64,000 bases of DNA, from the NCBI GenBank assembly GCA_012520915.1, contig JAAYNJ010000010.1:1-64000 (forward strand). Direction: 5' to 3'. The notes below the pieces were generated by a model. The model was given only the letters and a program-made list of their open reading frames with translations. It did not search any database and had not been told where the DNA came from. This document shows, in pieces, positions 47,440 through 57,016 of this stretch (its first letter is position 1; the number at the start of each line of letters is the position of its first letter). A program made the translations under genes and the position numbers. The DNA is from Oscillospiraceae bacterium. GTDB taxonomy: Bacteria; Bacillota; Clostridia; Oscillospirales; Ruminococcaceae.

Positions 47440-48036
47440 ATGGCGGAAGCATTGATTTATCCCGAGATTGTTGCCGTAGATAAAGAATTTATGATGCAGA
47501 TGGCTTCAGGGAATGTCTATGATGATTTTGATATTCGTTTGGGAAAACGAAGGACTTATGCAAATAAAATAATATCCATTTACGCGAGCCTGTTCAAAGA
47601 GGGAAATAATGAAGAGGCAAGAGAGTCCTTAAAAAGACTTGTGAAAAGGGTTGGTGAAAGGGTTAATATAATTCCTCCGTTCTCCATGGAATTCGGTATG
47701 TTTGTAGAATTTGGAGATGATGTATTTATAAATCAGGACAGTATATTTTTAGATTGCGCTCCGGTCATAATCGGAAACAGGGTTATGATGGGACCGAGAG
47801 TTTGCTTTTTCACCTCCGACCACGACCTTGACCCGATTAAGAGAAACAAAGGCGATATAACAGCTAAACCCATTACAATAAATGATGATGTTTGGATAGG
47901 TGGAAATGTGACCTTTCTCGGGGGAGTTACTGTCGGAGAAGGTTCTACCATAGGCGCCGGCAGTGTCGTTATTTCAGACATTCCCGCAGGGGTTGTAGCT
48001 GTGGGAAATCCCTGCAGAGTTGTAAAAGTCCTTTAA
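47440..48036 (+). CDS. Hexapeptide-repeat acetyltransferase (maltose/galactoside O-acetyltransferase type)
   Basis: 198 residues from ATG 47440 with GAGGAGG at 47424-47430; an earlier ATG at 47419 overlaps lexA and precedes that site. N-terminal Mac domain (about 1-75) and a left-handed beta-helix with imperfect hexads; VCFFTSDHDLDP carries the catalytic His as in LacA/Maa. Acetylates sugars or related small molecules using acetyl-CoA. Its position with lexA is probably incidental read-through. Confidence 0.88.
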   Translation: MAEALIYPEIVAVDKEFMMQMASGNVYDDFDIRLGKRRTYANKIISIYASLFKEGNNEEARESLKRLVKRVGERVNIIPPFSMEFGMFVEFGDDVFINQDSIFLDCAPVIIGNRVMMGPRVCFFTSDHDLDPIKRNKGDITAKPITINDDVWIGGNVTFLGGVTVGEGSTIGAGSVVISDIPAGVVAVGNPCRVVKVL

Positions 48037-48043
48037 GGAAATG

Positions 48044-48080
48044 AAAAAGGGGTTTGACATAAAACGTCAAACCCCTTTTT
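48044..48080. terminator. Bidirectional terminator
   Basis: A 15-bp perfect stem (48044-48058 with 48066-48080) with an A-run before and a T-run after serves both the acetyltransferase and the convergent rpiB operon. Confidence 0.9.
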
Positions 48081-48093
48081 ATATGATGTTTTA

Positions 48094-48531
48094 TCAGTCA
48101 TCCATGGCATTGAGTTTATCAACCCTTGTTTTATGCCTGCCGCCTACAAATTCGGTAGATATAAAAACTTCAACCAATTCCTCCGCAAGCCCCGCTCCCA
48201 GAACACGCCCGCCCAAACAGAGCACATTTGCGTCGTTGTGAAGTCTGGTATATTTTGCGCTGTAATAATCGCTGCAACATGCCGCCCGTATGCCTTTTTG
48301 TTTGTTTGCAGCCATTGAAATTCCTATTCCCGTTCCACAGCAAAAGATTCCAAGGGTAGCTTTGCCCTCTCTGATATCCTCACATGGTTTTATAACCATA
48401 TCGGTGTAGTCGACCGAGTCTTTAGAGTAGGTGCCGTAATCATTGACCTCAATGTTGTTTTCCTGAAGATAAAGTTTAATGCTTTCTTTAAGATCAAATC
48501 CCCCATGGTCACTGGCTAATGCGATAATCAT
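48094..48531 (-). CDS. rpiB: Ribose-5-phosphate isomerase B
   Basis: 145 residues. ALASDHGGFDLKE, the C-C-G-T-G-I-G segment (FCCGTGIGIS) with the catalytic Cys, and HNDANVLCLGGR. Interconverts ribose-5-P and ribulose-5-P, the substrate of Rpe also encoded here. Its start overlaps the tsaB stop by 4 nt and closes the tmcAL-tsaE-tsaB-rpiB operon. Confidence 0.96.
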   Translation of the reverse strand: MIIALASDHGGFDLKESIKLYLQENNIEVNDYGTYSKDSVDYTDMVIKPCEDIREGKATLGIFCCGTGIGISMAANKQKGIRAACCSDYYSAKYTRLHNDANVLCLGGRVLGAGLAEELVEVFISTEFVGGRHKTRVDKLNAMDD

Positions 48532-49250
48532 GATAAACCTCCGATATTATTTTGTTGCTTGTTCTTATTATATTCACGTTCTGCTTGTGATGGAAGCAGG
48601 TAATGTGGGTTAAAGAGCTCCGGCTCACAGAATATTCCTTCGGACAGCAGTTTAGCTGCTGTTACGGCTACGTGAGACGCCCTTAAAAAAGAATGACTGT
48701 CCGGAAGCGGGATTGTCGTTATCCCGTCAATCATTCCGCTGCTTTTAATGATACCGATATCACCGACAAATGAAACGGGTTTTTTATAAGACGTTACTAT
48801 GTCGTAAAGCTCGGTTACTTTGAAAACGGAATCGGTTATCAGCTGACTTAATGTTCCTTCAGCATTTCGCAGATATACGGAGGAATATACCCTGCTCCTC
48901 CTCGCGTCTATAACCGGGACAATTAATGTGTCGGGGAATTGCGATATTTCAGCCATGGCTCTTAAGGTGGGTACCGAAATACACATTTTGCCGACGCCCA
49001 TAGAAAGTCCTTTAATCGTGGAAATGCCTATCCTCAATCCGGTAAAAGAACCCGGTCCGGTAGTTGCAGAGAAGAAATCGATGTCGGAGGGAGTCATTTT
49101 CGATAATTCAAATGTTTTATCTATGACTACCATCAACATCTCCGAATGTGTGAGACCGGTATTTAGAAGTATTTCAGCAATAATATTGCCGTCGCTCATT
49201 ATGGCTGCACCGGCTCTTTTGCCGCTACTGTCGACTGCGAGAATATTCAA
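48528..49250 (-). CDS. tsaB: tRNA t6A modification protein TsaB
   Basis: 240 residues from TTG 49250, GAGG site upstream. ASKHA fold: LAVDSSGKRAGAAIM, and ATTGPGSFTGLRIGISTIKG, the family signature. Forms the TsaBDE complex that adds threonylcarbamoyl to A37 of ANN-decoding tRNAs. Directly follows tsaE; tsaD is not in the window. Confidence 0.95.
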   Translation of the reverse strand: MNILAVDSSGKRAGAAIMSDGNIIAEILLNTGLTHSEMLMVVIDKTFELSKMTPSDIDFFSATTGPGSFTGLRIGISTIKGLSMGVGKMCISVPTLRAMAEISQFPDTLIVPVIDARRSRVYSSVYLRNAEGTLSQLITDSVFKVTELYDIVTSYKKPVSFVGDIGIIKSSGMIDGITTIPLPDSHSFLRASHVAVTAAKLLSEGIFCEPELFNPHYLLPSQAEREYNKNKQQNNIGGLS

Positions 49251-49254
49251 ATAA

Positions 49255-49686
49255 CTACCTCTTTATCGTTATTTCACGGTTGTTGTTTTGTAGCTGTCTT
49301 ATTGTAACTTCTATCACATTTTCCCCAAGTTCCGATCTCACGATATCCGGCCATTCGACTATGACTACAGCCTTTTCGATATAGTCAAAGAAACCGGCCA
49401 TTTCAAGAGTCTCATTATCGCTGACCCTATACAAATCAAAATGAGCCGCTTGTCCTTTTTCGGTTTTATATTCATTTACTATCCCGAAGGTAGGACTTGA
49501 GACCGTCCCTTCCTTTCCCAAGCCGTTTATAAGTCCTCTTGCAAAAGCGGTTTTTCCTGCACCCAACTCCCCTTCGAGTGTAATGACTGCGGGGGACTTA
49601 ATTTTATCTGCAAAATCGAAAGCTATCTTTTCCGTTTCAGATTGCGATGATGTTACAAAAGATTCTGTCAATGTTGTTTTTTTCAT
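49255..49686 (-). CDS. tsaE: tRNA t6A ATPase TsaE
   Basis: 143 residues, P-loop ELGAGKTAFARGL with SPTFGIVNEYK and HFDLYRVSD (Walker B-like) and VEWPD. Supplies the ATPase turn-over of the TsaBDE complex. Overlaps tmcAL upstream by 4 nt and tsaB follows by 4 nt. Confidence 0.96.
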   Translation of the reverse strand: MKKTTLTESFVTSSQSETEKIAFDFADKIKSPAVITLEGELGAGKTAFARGLINGLGKEGTVSSPTFGIVNEYKTEKGQAAHFDLYRVSDNETLEMAGFFDYIEKAVVIVEWPDIVRSELGENVIEVTIRQLQNNNREITIKR

Positions 49687-50879
49687 GATTTTGAACTGAA
49701 GGTAAAAAGTTTGTTTGTGTATTCCTCTCCCTTTGGTGCAATCTTGGTTAGCGTCAGATTGAAAATATCGGTAAATCTGCTTTCCTTCAAGGCAAGCTGC
49801 TCTGAAATTCCTCTGAGGTTTTTAATATCCAACAGGCTGTGTGAAATCGGTAGATTGGAAGATTTCTTGATTTTTGAAAGAAGCTCCTCGCCCTTTGGAC
49901 CGATTGCCAATATCCTGATATAGGGAACGGAGGTGTAGTCCTTTTCCGTAATTCCTAAAAATGAAGTTAGAACACCCCTTTTAACACGAGACATGGTATA
50001 ACGCTTCGTTTTAACTTTTCCATAAAGGTCTTCGAGCGAAGTAGCGTTTCCCACGGCATTGTAAATTCTGTCGCCCAGTCCCCCCGTAGAGTCGGGTATT
50101 AGTGAGAAATAATCCCTATCCTTATCTCTCAGCGTCATAAGTATAGCGGATTCTATGGCTTTGAGTCCACCACTTATTTTGTTGGAAATAGTCGCGTCCA
50201 ATAAAGATATCTCGGATTCTCTCGGAACCAATCTTCCGAACGCCCCTCTATTGATTATCAACTCGCGGATTTTACTCGCCGAGGCTATGCCGTCTGTTAT
50301 TTCATCACTGTGATATGAAGCGCCCGTTCTTTTTATTGTCATCGGTACAATTCTCTTTGAGGTGGCACGAAGCGCCTTGATATATTCGATAGCAAGAATA
50401 TTATTAGGTGAAGTTACTACTTTTGCAAGTTCGGGATAGAAGACTTCAAGTGCTTTCATCCTTGCTAAAGGATAATTGTCTCCCATTTCTGTCAGCTGTT
50501 TTGTTCTCTTAACCACTCGTGAATCATCTATTGAATCCGCTGTTTTTTTGAGAAGCTCAATGTCGCCGGATTCGCTGCCGAATGAAAGAAAATCCACGCA
50601 ATTAAGCGCCTCGAAAATAGAGACCGAACCCATCGCGAATCTTTCGGCAGAAGCTGTCGACCAGATTGTAGGGAGTTCCAAAACAAGGTCAATACCGCAC
50701 CTCACCGCAACAGCAGCTCGATCAAATTTATTTAAAATGGCGGTGTCCGCTCTTTGGACATAGTTTCCGGACATTACTGCAATGGTATGAGTTATATCGG
50801 ACTTGACTGTTTCGGAGAGATGATAGGAATGTCCGAGATGAAAAGGATTGTATTCCGCAACGATACCGGCTACTTTCAA
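49683..50879 (-). CDS. tmcAL: tRNA(Met) cytidine acetate ligase
   Basis: 398 residues from TTG 50879 with GGAGG at 50887-50891; a longer frame from 50906 ignores this site and adds nine foreign residues. VAGIVAEYNPFHLGHSYHL is the nucleotidyltransferase H-x-G-H motif, followed by AVMSGNYVQRADTAI. The family (formerly YlbM) activates acetate with ATP to make ac4C at the wobble base of elongator tRNA-Met. Head of an operon of tRNA-modification genes. Confidence 0.93.
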   Translation of the reverse strand: MKVAGIVAEYNPFHLGHSYHLSETVKSDITHTIAVMSGNYVQRADTAILNKFDRAAVAVRCGIDLVLELPTIWSTASAERFAMGSVSIFEALNCVDFLSFGSESGDIELLKKTADSIDDSRVVKRTKQLTEMGDNYPLARMKALEVFYPELAKVVTSPNNILAIEYIKALRATSKRIVPMTIKRTGASYHSDEITDGIASASKIRELIINRGAFGRLVPRESEISLLDATISNKISGGLKAIESAILMTLRDKDRDYFSLIPDSTGGLGDRIYNAVGNATSLEDLYGKVKTKRYTMSRVKRGVLTSFLGITEKDYTSVPYIRILAIGPKGEELLSKIKKSSNLPISHSLLDIKNLRGISEQLALKESRFTDIFNLTLTKIAPKGEEYTNKLFTFSSKS

Positions 50880-50921
50880 TTTGAAACCTCCTGAAATATG
50901 CAGCAACTCAATATCTAAGGG

Positions 50922-50948
50922 TTGAGTAAAAAATCAAAATGTTATAAT
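50922..50948 (+). promoter_or_regulatory. Possible ackA promoter
   Basis: TTGAGT (50922-50927) and TATAAT (50943-50948) with a short 15-nt spacer, in the divergent region between tmcAL and ackA. Confidence 0.4.
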
Positions 50949-51009
50949 ATTGGGGTTATAAAACACATTATATCATTTTTCAAAATGAAGGGACCAATAT
51001 GGTGCGAAT

Positions 51010-52212
51010 ATGAAGATTTTAGTAATTAATGCCGGAAGCAGTAGCTTGAAATACCAATTGTTCGACATGGACAAAAAAGAAGTAATGGCAAAGGGTATCT
51101 GCGAGAGAATCGGGATAGACGGAAGCATCAGACATACAGGCAACGAGGTTGAGATAGAAAGAAATACCCTCTTTCCCACTCACAAAGAAGCATTTTTATC
51201 GGTCGTAAATATGATGACATCGGGTGAGGGGAAAGTCATTGATTCGGTGAAGGATATATATGCAGTCGGACACAGAGCGCTGCATGGCGGGGAAATCTAC
51301 AAAGAACCGACAATTATAAACGAAGATGTTATCAAAACGATGATGGATTTGGCGGAACTCGGCCCGCTGCACAACCCTCCTCAAGCTCTTGCAATGAAAG
51401 CGTGTCGGGAAGTTTTTGGTGATGATATGCCGATGGTCGCGGTTTTTGATACCGCATTCCATCAGACCATGCCAAGACACGCATATATTTTCCCGGTGCC
51501 GTATGAATATTATGAAAAATATTCAATAAGAAGATATGGGTTTCACGGTACTTCCCATAAATACATAACGCAGAGATATCTTGAGATTATGGATAAAGCA
51601 GGGAAGCCTGAGGGCACAAAGATTATAATTTGTCACCTCGGGAACGGAAGCTCTCTTACCGCTGTAAAAGACGGGAAGGTTATCGATACAACAATGGGAT
51701 TGACACCGCTTGACGGATTTATAATGGGTACCCGTTGTGGTGCCATAGATCCCTCTGTTGTGACCTTCATAGCCAATAAGGAAGGGAAAACTCCCGATGA
51801 GATGTCGGATTTGATGAACAAAAAATCAGGTCTTTTGGGTGTGAGCGGTGTGAGCAGTGATATGAGAGATGTCCAGGCAGCTGCACGAACGGGAAATATG
51901 AGGGCGGCACTCGCGATAGATATACTGGTTTATCAACTAAAGAAACTCATTGGCGGATATGTAGCCGCAATGAACGGCTGTGACTGTGTTATATTTACCG
52001 GAGGTATAGGTGAAAATGACACGCTGTTAAGATGGCGGGTATGCGAAAATATGCAGTCGATCGGCTTATATGTTGATTTTGCTTTAAACGAAAAGGTGAA
52101 AGGAAGAGAGATGGAGTTCTCTCTGCCCGATTCAAAAGTAAAAGCAATGGTTATTCCGACGAATGAGGAAATAATGATAGCCGGTGAGACTTTGGAGCTG
52201 GTGGGAAAATAA
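51010..52212 (+). CDS. ackA: Acetate kinase
   Basis: 400 residues, full length. VINAGSSSLKYQLFD, GHRALHGGE, DTAFHQTMP, RRYGFHGTSHKYI and HLGNGSSL, TGGIGEND mark the ASKHA acetate-kinase fold. Makes ATP from acetyl phosphate, the end step of the acetate route that begins with PFOR. No pta gene lies alongside, unlike many Clostridia. The ribosome site is weak. Confidence 0.98.
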   Translation: MKILVINAGSSSLKYQLFDMDKKEVMAKGICERIGIDGSIRHTGNEVEIERNTLFPTHKEAFLSVVNMMTSGEGKVIDSVKDIYAVGHRALHGGEIYKEPTIINEDVIKTMMDLAELGPLHNPPQALAMKACREVFGDDMPMVAVFDTAFHQTMPRHAYIFPVPYEYYEKYSIRRYGFHGTSHKYITQRYLEIMDKAGKPEGTKIIICHLGNGSSLTAVKDGKVIDTTMGLTPLDGFIMGTRCGAIDPSVVTFIANKEGKTPDEMSDLMNKKSGLLGVSGVSSDMRDVQAAARTGNMRAALAIDILVYQLKKLIGGYVAAMNGCDCVIFTGGIGENDTLLRWRVCENMQSIGLYVDFALNEKVKGREMEFSLPDSKVKAMVIPTNEEIMIAGETLELVGK

Positions 52213-52224
52213 ATCTATAAATAT

Positions 52225-52259
52225 AAAGGGCAGTACTCATTTGAGTACTGCCCTTTTTT
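52225..52259. terminator. Terminator after ackA (also usable by the convergent operon)
   Basis: 15-bp perfect stem around a TT loop, A-run before and T-run after. Confidence 0.9.
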
Positions 52260-52272
52260 AGTAAGGTTAATA

Positions 52273-52980
52273 TCAATAAAACAGCCTTTTTCTCAGCTCC
52301 TCTTTTAATTCAACTTTTCTGTCTATGACGAGAAGGATTGATGAAAATACGAGTAGCGGGGAAACTACGAATACCGACCAATGAACAGGGGAGGAAGAAC
52401 CTAAATGGAAATTTATTACAAGGTCGACAGATACCGAAACAAGACCGATTATTGCAAAAATTGCAGCTGCTTTCTTCAGGGAAGAAGTTGATGAGGCAGT
52501 GATTATCATAGACAGAAGAACGCCTAATGCAACTGAAATAATTATCGGAAGAGCCAAACTGAAATACCATCCTCGGCTACCGGAGGATGAGTATATGAGA
52601 AAGACATAACCCGCGACGCTGAGAGTGTCCAGCAACCAAAAAAGATATTTATTGGGTCTTTTAAACATCAATGGGAGTGGGACGAATACAAAAAGACAAA
52701 ACAACGCACCCAAGACATAACGCGACCAGGTAATGCCGCCGGCAATAAAGAGATCGGTAAGCATGGGGATGATTGCGGGAATTATTAAAGAAATTGAAAT
52801 GATTATCACCGTAAACTTGGTATCTACATTTTTTTTGATAAGGGTTTCAACCCTTTTCGGGTATGGCCTCTCAGCCGGTTCCGTCCAGGGGTTTAGAGGG
52901 TTGATAACGAAGACGTCACAAAGGGGACATTGTTGCTCGCTCGGTGCAAGTCTAACGCCGCAGTTTACACAAAATGACAA
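52273..52980 (-). CDS. DUF6320 zinc-ribbon membrane protein
   Basis: 235 residues: an N-terminal zinc ribbon (CVNCGVRL ... CPLCDVFV), a short linker, then six membrane helices from about residue 52 to 220. Such proteins follow the condensation-like acetyltransferase and hydrolase genes in many Clostridia, so a shared pathway is likely; molecular role unknown. Last gene of the minus-strand trio, 1 nt after its neighbour. Confidence 0.75.
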   Translation of the reverse strand: MSFCVNCGVRLAPSEQQCPLCDVFVINPLNPWTEPAERPYPKRVETLIKKNVDTKFTVIIISISLIIPAIIPMLTDLFIAGGITWSRYVLGALFCLFVFVPLPLMFKRPNKYLFWLLDTLSVAGYVFLIYSSSGSRGWYFSLALPIIISVALGVLLSMIITASSTSSLKKAAAIFAIIGLVSVSVDLVINFHLGSSSPVHWSVFVVSPLLVFSSILLVIDRKVELKEELRKRLFY

Positions 52981-52981
52981 A

Positions 52982-54274
52982 TCAATACCTCCGATTACTT
53001 TCTACTTCTACGGGTATATCAAGATTGACAAGCTTTCTGAAAAAAATCCTTTCAAGCTCAGCTTCAACTATATTCCGTGAAAATGTCAAACACAAATTAT
53101 TGTTATATGAAATGCAGCCACAGGAAACGCTGTTGTATTTGGGTACCCCCAGAACGAAATCCATCCTTGTCACATATTTGTTCATAGGACTTGGAAGCAT
53201 CTGATTTCCCATGTTGCTCAAAGTTGTCGACGAAGTTCTGTCCCCGATACTTCTGTAAGCAATCTTGAGTACCGAATTCTTGATAAACAGAGGAGCCAGC
53301 CGTATAAAGATGTTCTGTTCGGAAACAACATTCGCCGACATTCGGGCGTTCAACATTTTTTCCGTTCCTTCAAGACCCAAAAAATGCTTAACCGCCGATA
53401 TCGTCTCCTCAAGCGAGTATTCGCCGTATATCGGTTGAATTCCGGGATTGATAAAAGAAGAAAAATTACGCAGTGTCTTGGTCGGATAAAATTTCCGAAG
53501 ATTTATCGGGATGCTCACTTTTATAGGCCTGTTTCGTTTTCTGAGGTTAATCTCTTTCTGTTGTATCTGTCGGACAGAAAGAATGAGCAGTGCCGTAAGA
53601 AATTCCGTAATGCTGCAGTTGTACTTTTTGGACACTTTCCTTAAAACATCAACCGGAATCTGTCCGGTGATGATGTTGATGGTATTTGTTCTTTCCGGAG
53701 TGCCTGTTATTTTATATGAAGCATCTTCAACCCTTGAGGCGGTGGCCTTTCTGCTATAGCGGAGAAAACTGTCCTCAAGCTCGAGCGGATCGGGCGGACT
53801 TGAAACATCGAATATTTCATTATCTCTGGGTATCTCAACCCCATACTTCAATGTAAGATATTCAGCAACCAGTGTTTTTAAAAATATCAAACCTCCGGTT
53901 CCGTCTGTAAGCACATGGAATATTTCCACGGCAATCCTCCTGCCGAAGTACCTGACCCGGAACATATATCCGCCGTTTTCGTTTAACCTCATTCTTAAAC
54001 AAGGGTTGGATACATCCTTTTGGACAACCGGATCAGCGGTTATCTGTTCAAGAAAATTCCAAAAAAATCCGCTGCGAAGGCGATACCCGAAACTGGGGAA
54101 TCGCTTCAACGTTATCTTTAAAGCACGGTTGAGAATATCGGGATCGACATTTTCCGTCAGCGTCGCTGAAAGACGAAAAATTGATGCCCAGCTGCGGGAC
54201 ATCGCAGCCGGATATATTTTGGCCGCATTGTCCAGTTTTATCCATTTGCTTTTTGTTTTGAAAAATCTTCCCAT
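52982..54274 (-). CDS. Condensation-fold acyl/acetyltransferase (PapA/AATase-like)
   Basis: 430 residues. CoA-dependent acyltransferase fold with the H-x3-D-G motif in EIFHVLTDGTGG, a first subdomain that ends about 180, and a C-terminal subdomain with the conserved NFSSFI and SNMG segments. Relatives transfer acyl groups to alcohols or phthiocerol-like lipids. No carrier protein is near, so a free CoA ester is the likely donor. Middle gene of the trio. Confidence 0.8.
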   Translation of the reverse strand: MGRFFKTKSKWIKLDNAAKIYPAAMSRSWASIFRLSATLTENVDPDILNRALKITLKRFPSFGYRLRSGFFWNFLEQITADPVVQKDVSNPCLRMRLNENGGYMFRVRYFGRRIAVEIFHVLTDGTGGLIFLKTLVAEYLTLKYGVEIPRDNEIFDVSSPPDPLELEDSFLRYSRKATASRVEDASYKITGTPERTNTINIITGQIPVDVLRKVSKKYNCSITEFLTALLILSVRQIQQKEINLRKRNRPIKVSIPINLRKFYPTKTLRNFSSFINPGIQPIYGEYSLEETISAVKHFLGLEGTEKMLNARMSANVVSEQNIFIRLAPLFIKNSVLKIAYRSIGDRTSSTTLSNMGNQMLPSPMNKYVTRMDFVLGVPKYNSVSCGCISYNNNLCLTFSRNIVEAELERIFFRKLVNLDIPVEVESNRRY

Positions 54275-54281
54275 AAGTAAA

Positions 54282-55241
54282 TTAATCCTGTTTGATTTTT
54301 CTGTCTATGAAATCCTTGATTTTTTCCTGTGCCTCCATAGCCTCCGGCATACCGTATATGCAGTAGACATGCCACATTTCTTTTGCTACGAGCATTTCAG
54401 TATCAACACCGCTTTCTTTTAATTTGATACCCATCTGCAAAGAATCGTCCAGCAGAATTTCATCGGTTCCGACAATAATGAAGGTGGGAGGCAAACCCGT
54501 TAAATCACCGAGAATTGGTGAAATCATAGGGTTTTCATAATCTCCGCTGCTGTACATTTTTGCGCTTTCCCTAAGAGATTCTTCAAAGAGGCATGGGTCA
54601 ACGTCTCTTTTTTCTTCATAGGATTTATTAACGCATCTCAAATCGGACCAGGGAGACATCGACACTATGCAACCCGGAAGCGGCATTCCCTCCTCCTTGA
54701 GTCTGAGTGCAAATGAAAAACACAGACCGCCCCCCGCCGATTCACCAACCAGGGCAATCCTATTATGATTGAATCTCTTGAGGAGATATTTATAAGAGAC
54801 AAGAATATCTTCTATTGCTGCAGGATAAGGATATTCAGGTGCCAGACGATAGCCGACACAGAGTGTATTTGCACCTGTGAGATCTGCCAGCACACCTCCG
54901 AACGCCTGAGCGTATTCCAGATCTCCCGAAGTATAACTTCCACCGTGAAGATACAGTATTATGTAATCGTCAATAGGGCTTTCCGGCCTCGCCCATGATG
55001 CAGAAAAATTTTCAAATTTTACATTAGAGAAATCTACTTTGTTTGACATAACCCTCATCCCGAGCTCCCCTATTGCATTTTGAATTTTTCTCTCACCTTC
55101 AAGGTCCAACCTCTTCAATATAGGTCGTACCAATTTTATCTGTCCCCTTAATATATTACTTTGTAGTGAAGGCATCGCATTTACCCGTAATTTTTTATTT
55201 AACCAGGCAATTATATCATATTGCCGTATTAAATCTAACAC
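54282..55241 (-). CDS. Alpha/beta-hydrolase esterase (HSL family)
   Basis: 319 residues. Hormone-sensitive-lipase signature: oxyanion hole LYLHGGSYTSGD, nucleophile VGESAGGGL, Asp in VGTDEILLDDS and His in EMWHVYCIYG. No signal peptide, so cytosolic. It leads the trio with the condensation-fold transferase, suggesting that an ester formed by one is cut by the other, or that both remodel one lipid or alcohol. Confidence 0.9.
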   Translation of the reverse strand: MLDLIRQYDIIAWLNKKLRVNAMPSLQSNILRGQIKLVRPILKRLDLEGERKIQNAIGELGMRVMSNKVDFSNVKFENFSASWARPESPIDDYIILYLHGGSYTSGDLEYAQAFGGVLADLTGANTLCVGYRLAPEYPYPAAIEDILVSYKYLLKRFNHNRIALVGESAGGGLCFSFALRLKEEGMPLPGCIVSMSPWSDLRCVNKSYEEKRDVDPCLFEESLRESAKMYSSGDYENPMISPILGDLTGLPPTFIIVGTDEILLDDSLQMGIKLKESGVDTEMLVAKEMWHVYCIYGMPEAMEAQEKIKDFIDRKIKQD

Positions 55242-55274
55242 GATTATTTATATACCGGTCGGTTATCCGATTTA

Positions 55275-55304
55275 TTTACTTTATATTCACAATTGTTATA
55301 TAAT
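55275..55304 (+). promoter_or_regulatory. Promoter of the Lrp-aminotransferase operon
   Basis: TTTACT (55275-55280) and TATAAT (55299-55304), spacer 18. An imperfect palindrome (ATACCGGTCGGTTAT, near 55252-55266) just upstream, between the two divergent operons, could be an operator for the Lrp-type regulator. Confidence 0.4.
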
Positions 55305-55354
55305 CTTCGTTGAACTGTGTATTAGCCAATATATCGGTTTATGGAGGTGAAATT

Positions 55355-55831
55355 ATGGATGCGATATTAAAATTGTTGGGTGAAAATGCGAGGTATTCTT
55401 TGGAGGAGCTTTCCGTGCTGACCGGATTGACTATCGATGAAGTTGCGGAAAAACTCGATAACTATGAGAATACCGGAATAATTTTGGGATACAAGGCCGT
55501 CATCGATTGGGAGAAAGCCGGAAGTGAAATGGTGGCAAGTGTAATTGAAGTAAAAATTACACCCAAGTACAGCCACGGTTTTGACGAATTCGCAGAAACG
55601 GTATCAAAATTCCCCGAGGTTATGAGCGTATACCTCATGTCGGGAGGGTATGATATATTAATTGAAGTTCTCGCAAAAAACTTTAAAGAACTGGCCATGT
55701 TTGTGGCAAAAAGACTGTCTCCGATGGAGTCCGTGCTTTCGACGGCGACTCATTTTATCTTGAAAAGATACAAGGAGAAGGGCGTTATCTATGATAACGG
55801 GCATAAGGATGAAAGGGGTTTTATTATATAG
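55355..55831 (+). CDS. Lrp/AsnC-family regulator
   Basis: 158 residues from ATG 55355 with GGAGGTG upstream. Winged helix (about 1-60) and ligand-binding RAM domain (about 65-145; VMSVYLMSGGYDILIEV). Likely senses an amino acid. It shares one base with the aminotransferase gene after it, a pairing common in Firmicutes, so it may regulate that gene. Confidence 0.93.
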   Translation: MDAILKLLGENARYSLEELSVLTGLTIDEVAEKLDNYENTGIILGYKAVIDWEKAGSEMVASVIEVKITPKYSHGFDEFAETVSKFPEVMSVYLMSGGYDILIEVLAKNFKELAMFVAKRLSPMESVLSTATHFILKRYKEKGVIYDNGHKDERGFII

Positions 55832-57015
55832 TGATTAAGCACGACAAGCTGTTATCCGATGTTGTGAAATCTCTTAAACCCTCCGGTATAAGACGTTTTT
55901 TCGACATTGCGGAAAGCATAGAGGGCTGCATATCCCTGGGGGTAGGCGAACCGGATTTTGTTACTCCTTGGATAATAAGACAGGCAGGCATAGAATCCCT
56001 CGAAAAGGGAAGAACCTGGTATACGTCAAATAGCGGACTATCCGAGCTCAGGGAAGAGATTAGCAGGTATCAGCTGAGAAAATACGGTTTAAACTATTCT
56101 GCCGCTGAGGAAATAGTGGTTACTGTCGGTGGCAGCGAAGCGATAGATATTTGCTGTAGAGCTTTGATAAATCCCGGAGACGAAGTTATCATACCGACTC
56201 CTTGTTTCGTTGCGTACGATGCGGTTGCCACGCTGAGCGGTGCAGAAGTTGTACCGATTGCGACAAAACCTGAAGACGGATTCAGACTTAATCCGGAAGA
56301 TTTGAAAAAGGCAATTACGAAAAAGACAAAGCTTTTGATTTTTCCCTTTCCAAACAATCCGACGGGAGCCGTTATGAGAAGGGAACATCTCGAGGAAATT
56401 GCTGAAATCCTAAAGGGTACCGACATTATGGTTATGTCCGACGAGATTTATTCCGAGCTGACATACGGAGATGAAAAGCATATCTCGATTGCTTCCATCA
56501 GCGAGGATATGCACAGACGCACAGTGCTTATAAGCGGTTTTTCGAAGGCGTTTGCGATGACGGGCTGGAGAATAGGATATACCTGCGGACCTAAAACGGT
56601 GATGGAACAGATTCTCAAGATACACCAATACGCGATAATGTGCGCCCCCACGACGGCTCAGTATGCAGCCGTTGTCGCCATGAGGGATTGTGATGATGTG
56701 GTAAACGAAATGGTGACGGAATATGCCATGAGGAGAAGATACGTAGTCGATAATCTGAATAGAATCGGCCTCAAATGTTTTGAACCCATGGGAGCATTTT
56801 ACGTATTTCCTTCGATAGAATTAACCGGCATGAAATCTCAGGAATTCTGTGAAAAACTGCTTGAGAGGAAAAAAGTTGCGATAGTTCCGGGTGATGCCTT
56901 CGGGGCGAGCGGAGAGGGATATGTGAGGATTGCCTATGCTCAATCGATATCCAAACTTTCCGAGGCTATGGGCAGAATAGAAGAATTTGTCGATGAACTG
57001 AAGGTAAACGGATAA
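55831..57015 (+). CDS. PLP-dependent aminotransferase, class I/II
   Basis: 394 residues from a GTG that shares its G with the preceding stop. Fold type I: TVGGSEAIDICCRAL, NNPTGAVM, MSDEIYSELTY and the PLP lysine in SGFSKAFAMTGWRIGY. Family includes PatA-like and aspartate/aromatic transaminases; exact substrate not shown. With the Lrp-type regulator it likely forms a co-regulated amino-acid unit. Confidence 0.93.
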   Translation: MIKHDKLLSDVVKSLKPSGIRRFFDIAESIEGCISLGVGEPDFVTPWIIRQAGIESLEKGRTWYTSNSGLSELREEISRYQLRKYGLNYSAAEEIVVTVGGSEAIDICCRALINPGDEVIIPTPCFVAYDAVATLSGAEVVPIATKPEDGFRLNPEDLKKAITKKTKLLIFPFPNNPTGAVMRREHLEEIAEILKGTDIMVMSDEIYSELTYGDEKHISIASISEDMHRRTVLISGFSKAFAMTGWRIGYTCGPKTVMEQILKIHQYAIMCAPTTAQYAAVVAMRDCDDVVNEMVTEYAMRRRYVVDNLNRIGLKCFEPMGAFYVFPSIELTGMKSQEFCEKLLERKKVAIVPGDAFGASGEGYVRIAYAQSISKLSEAMGRIEEFVDELKVNG

Positions 57016-57016
57016 A

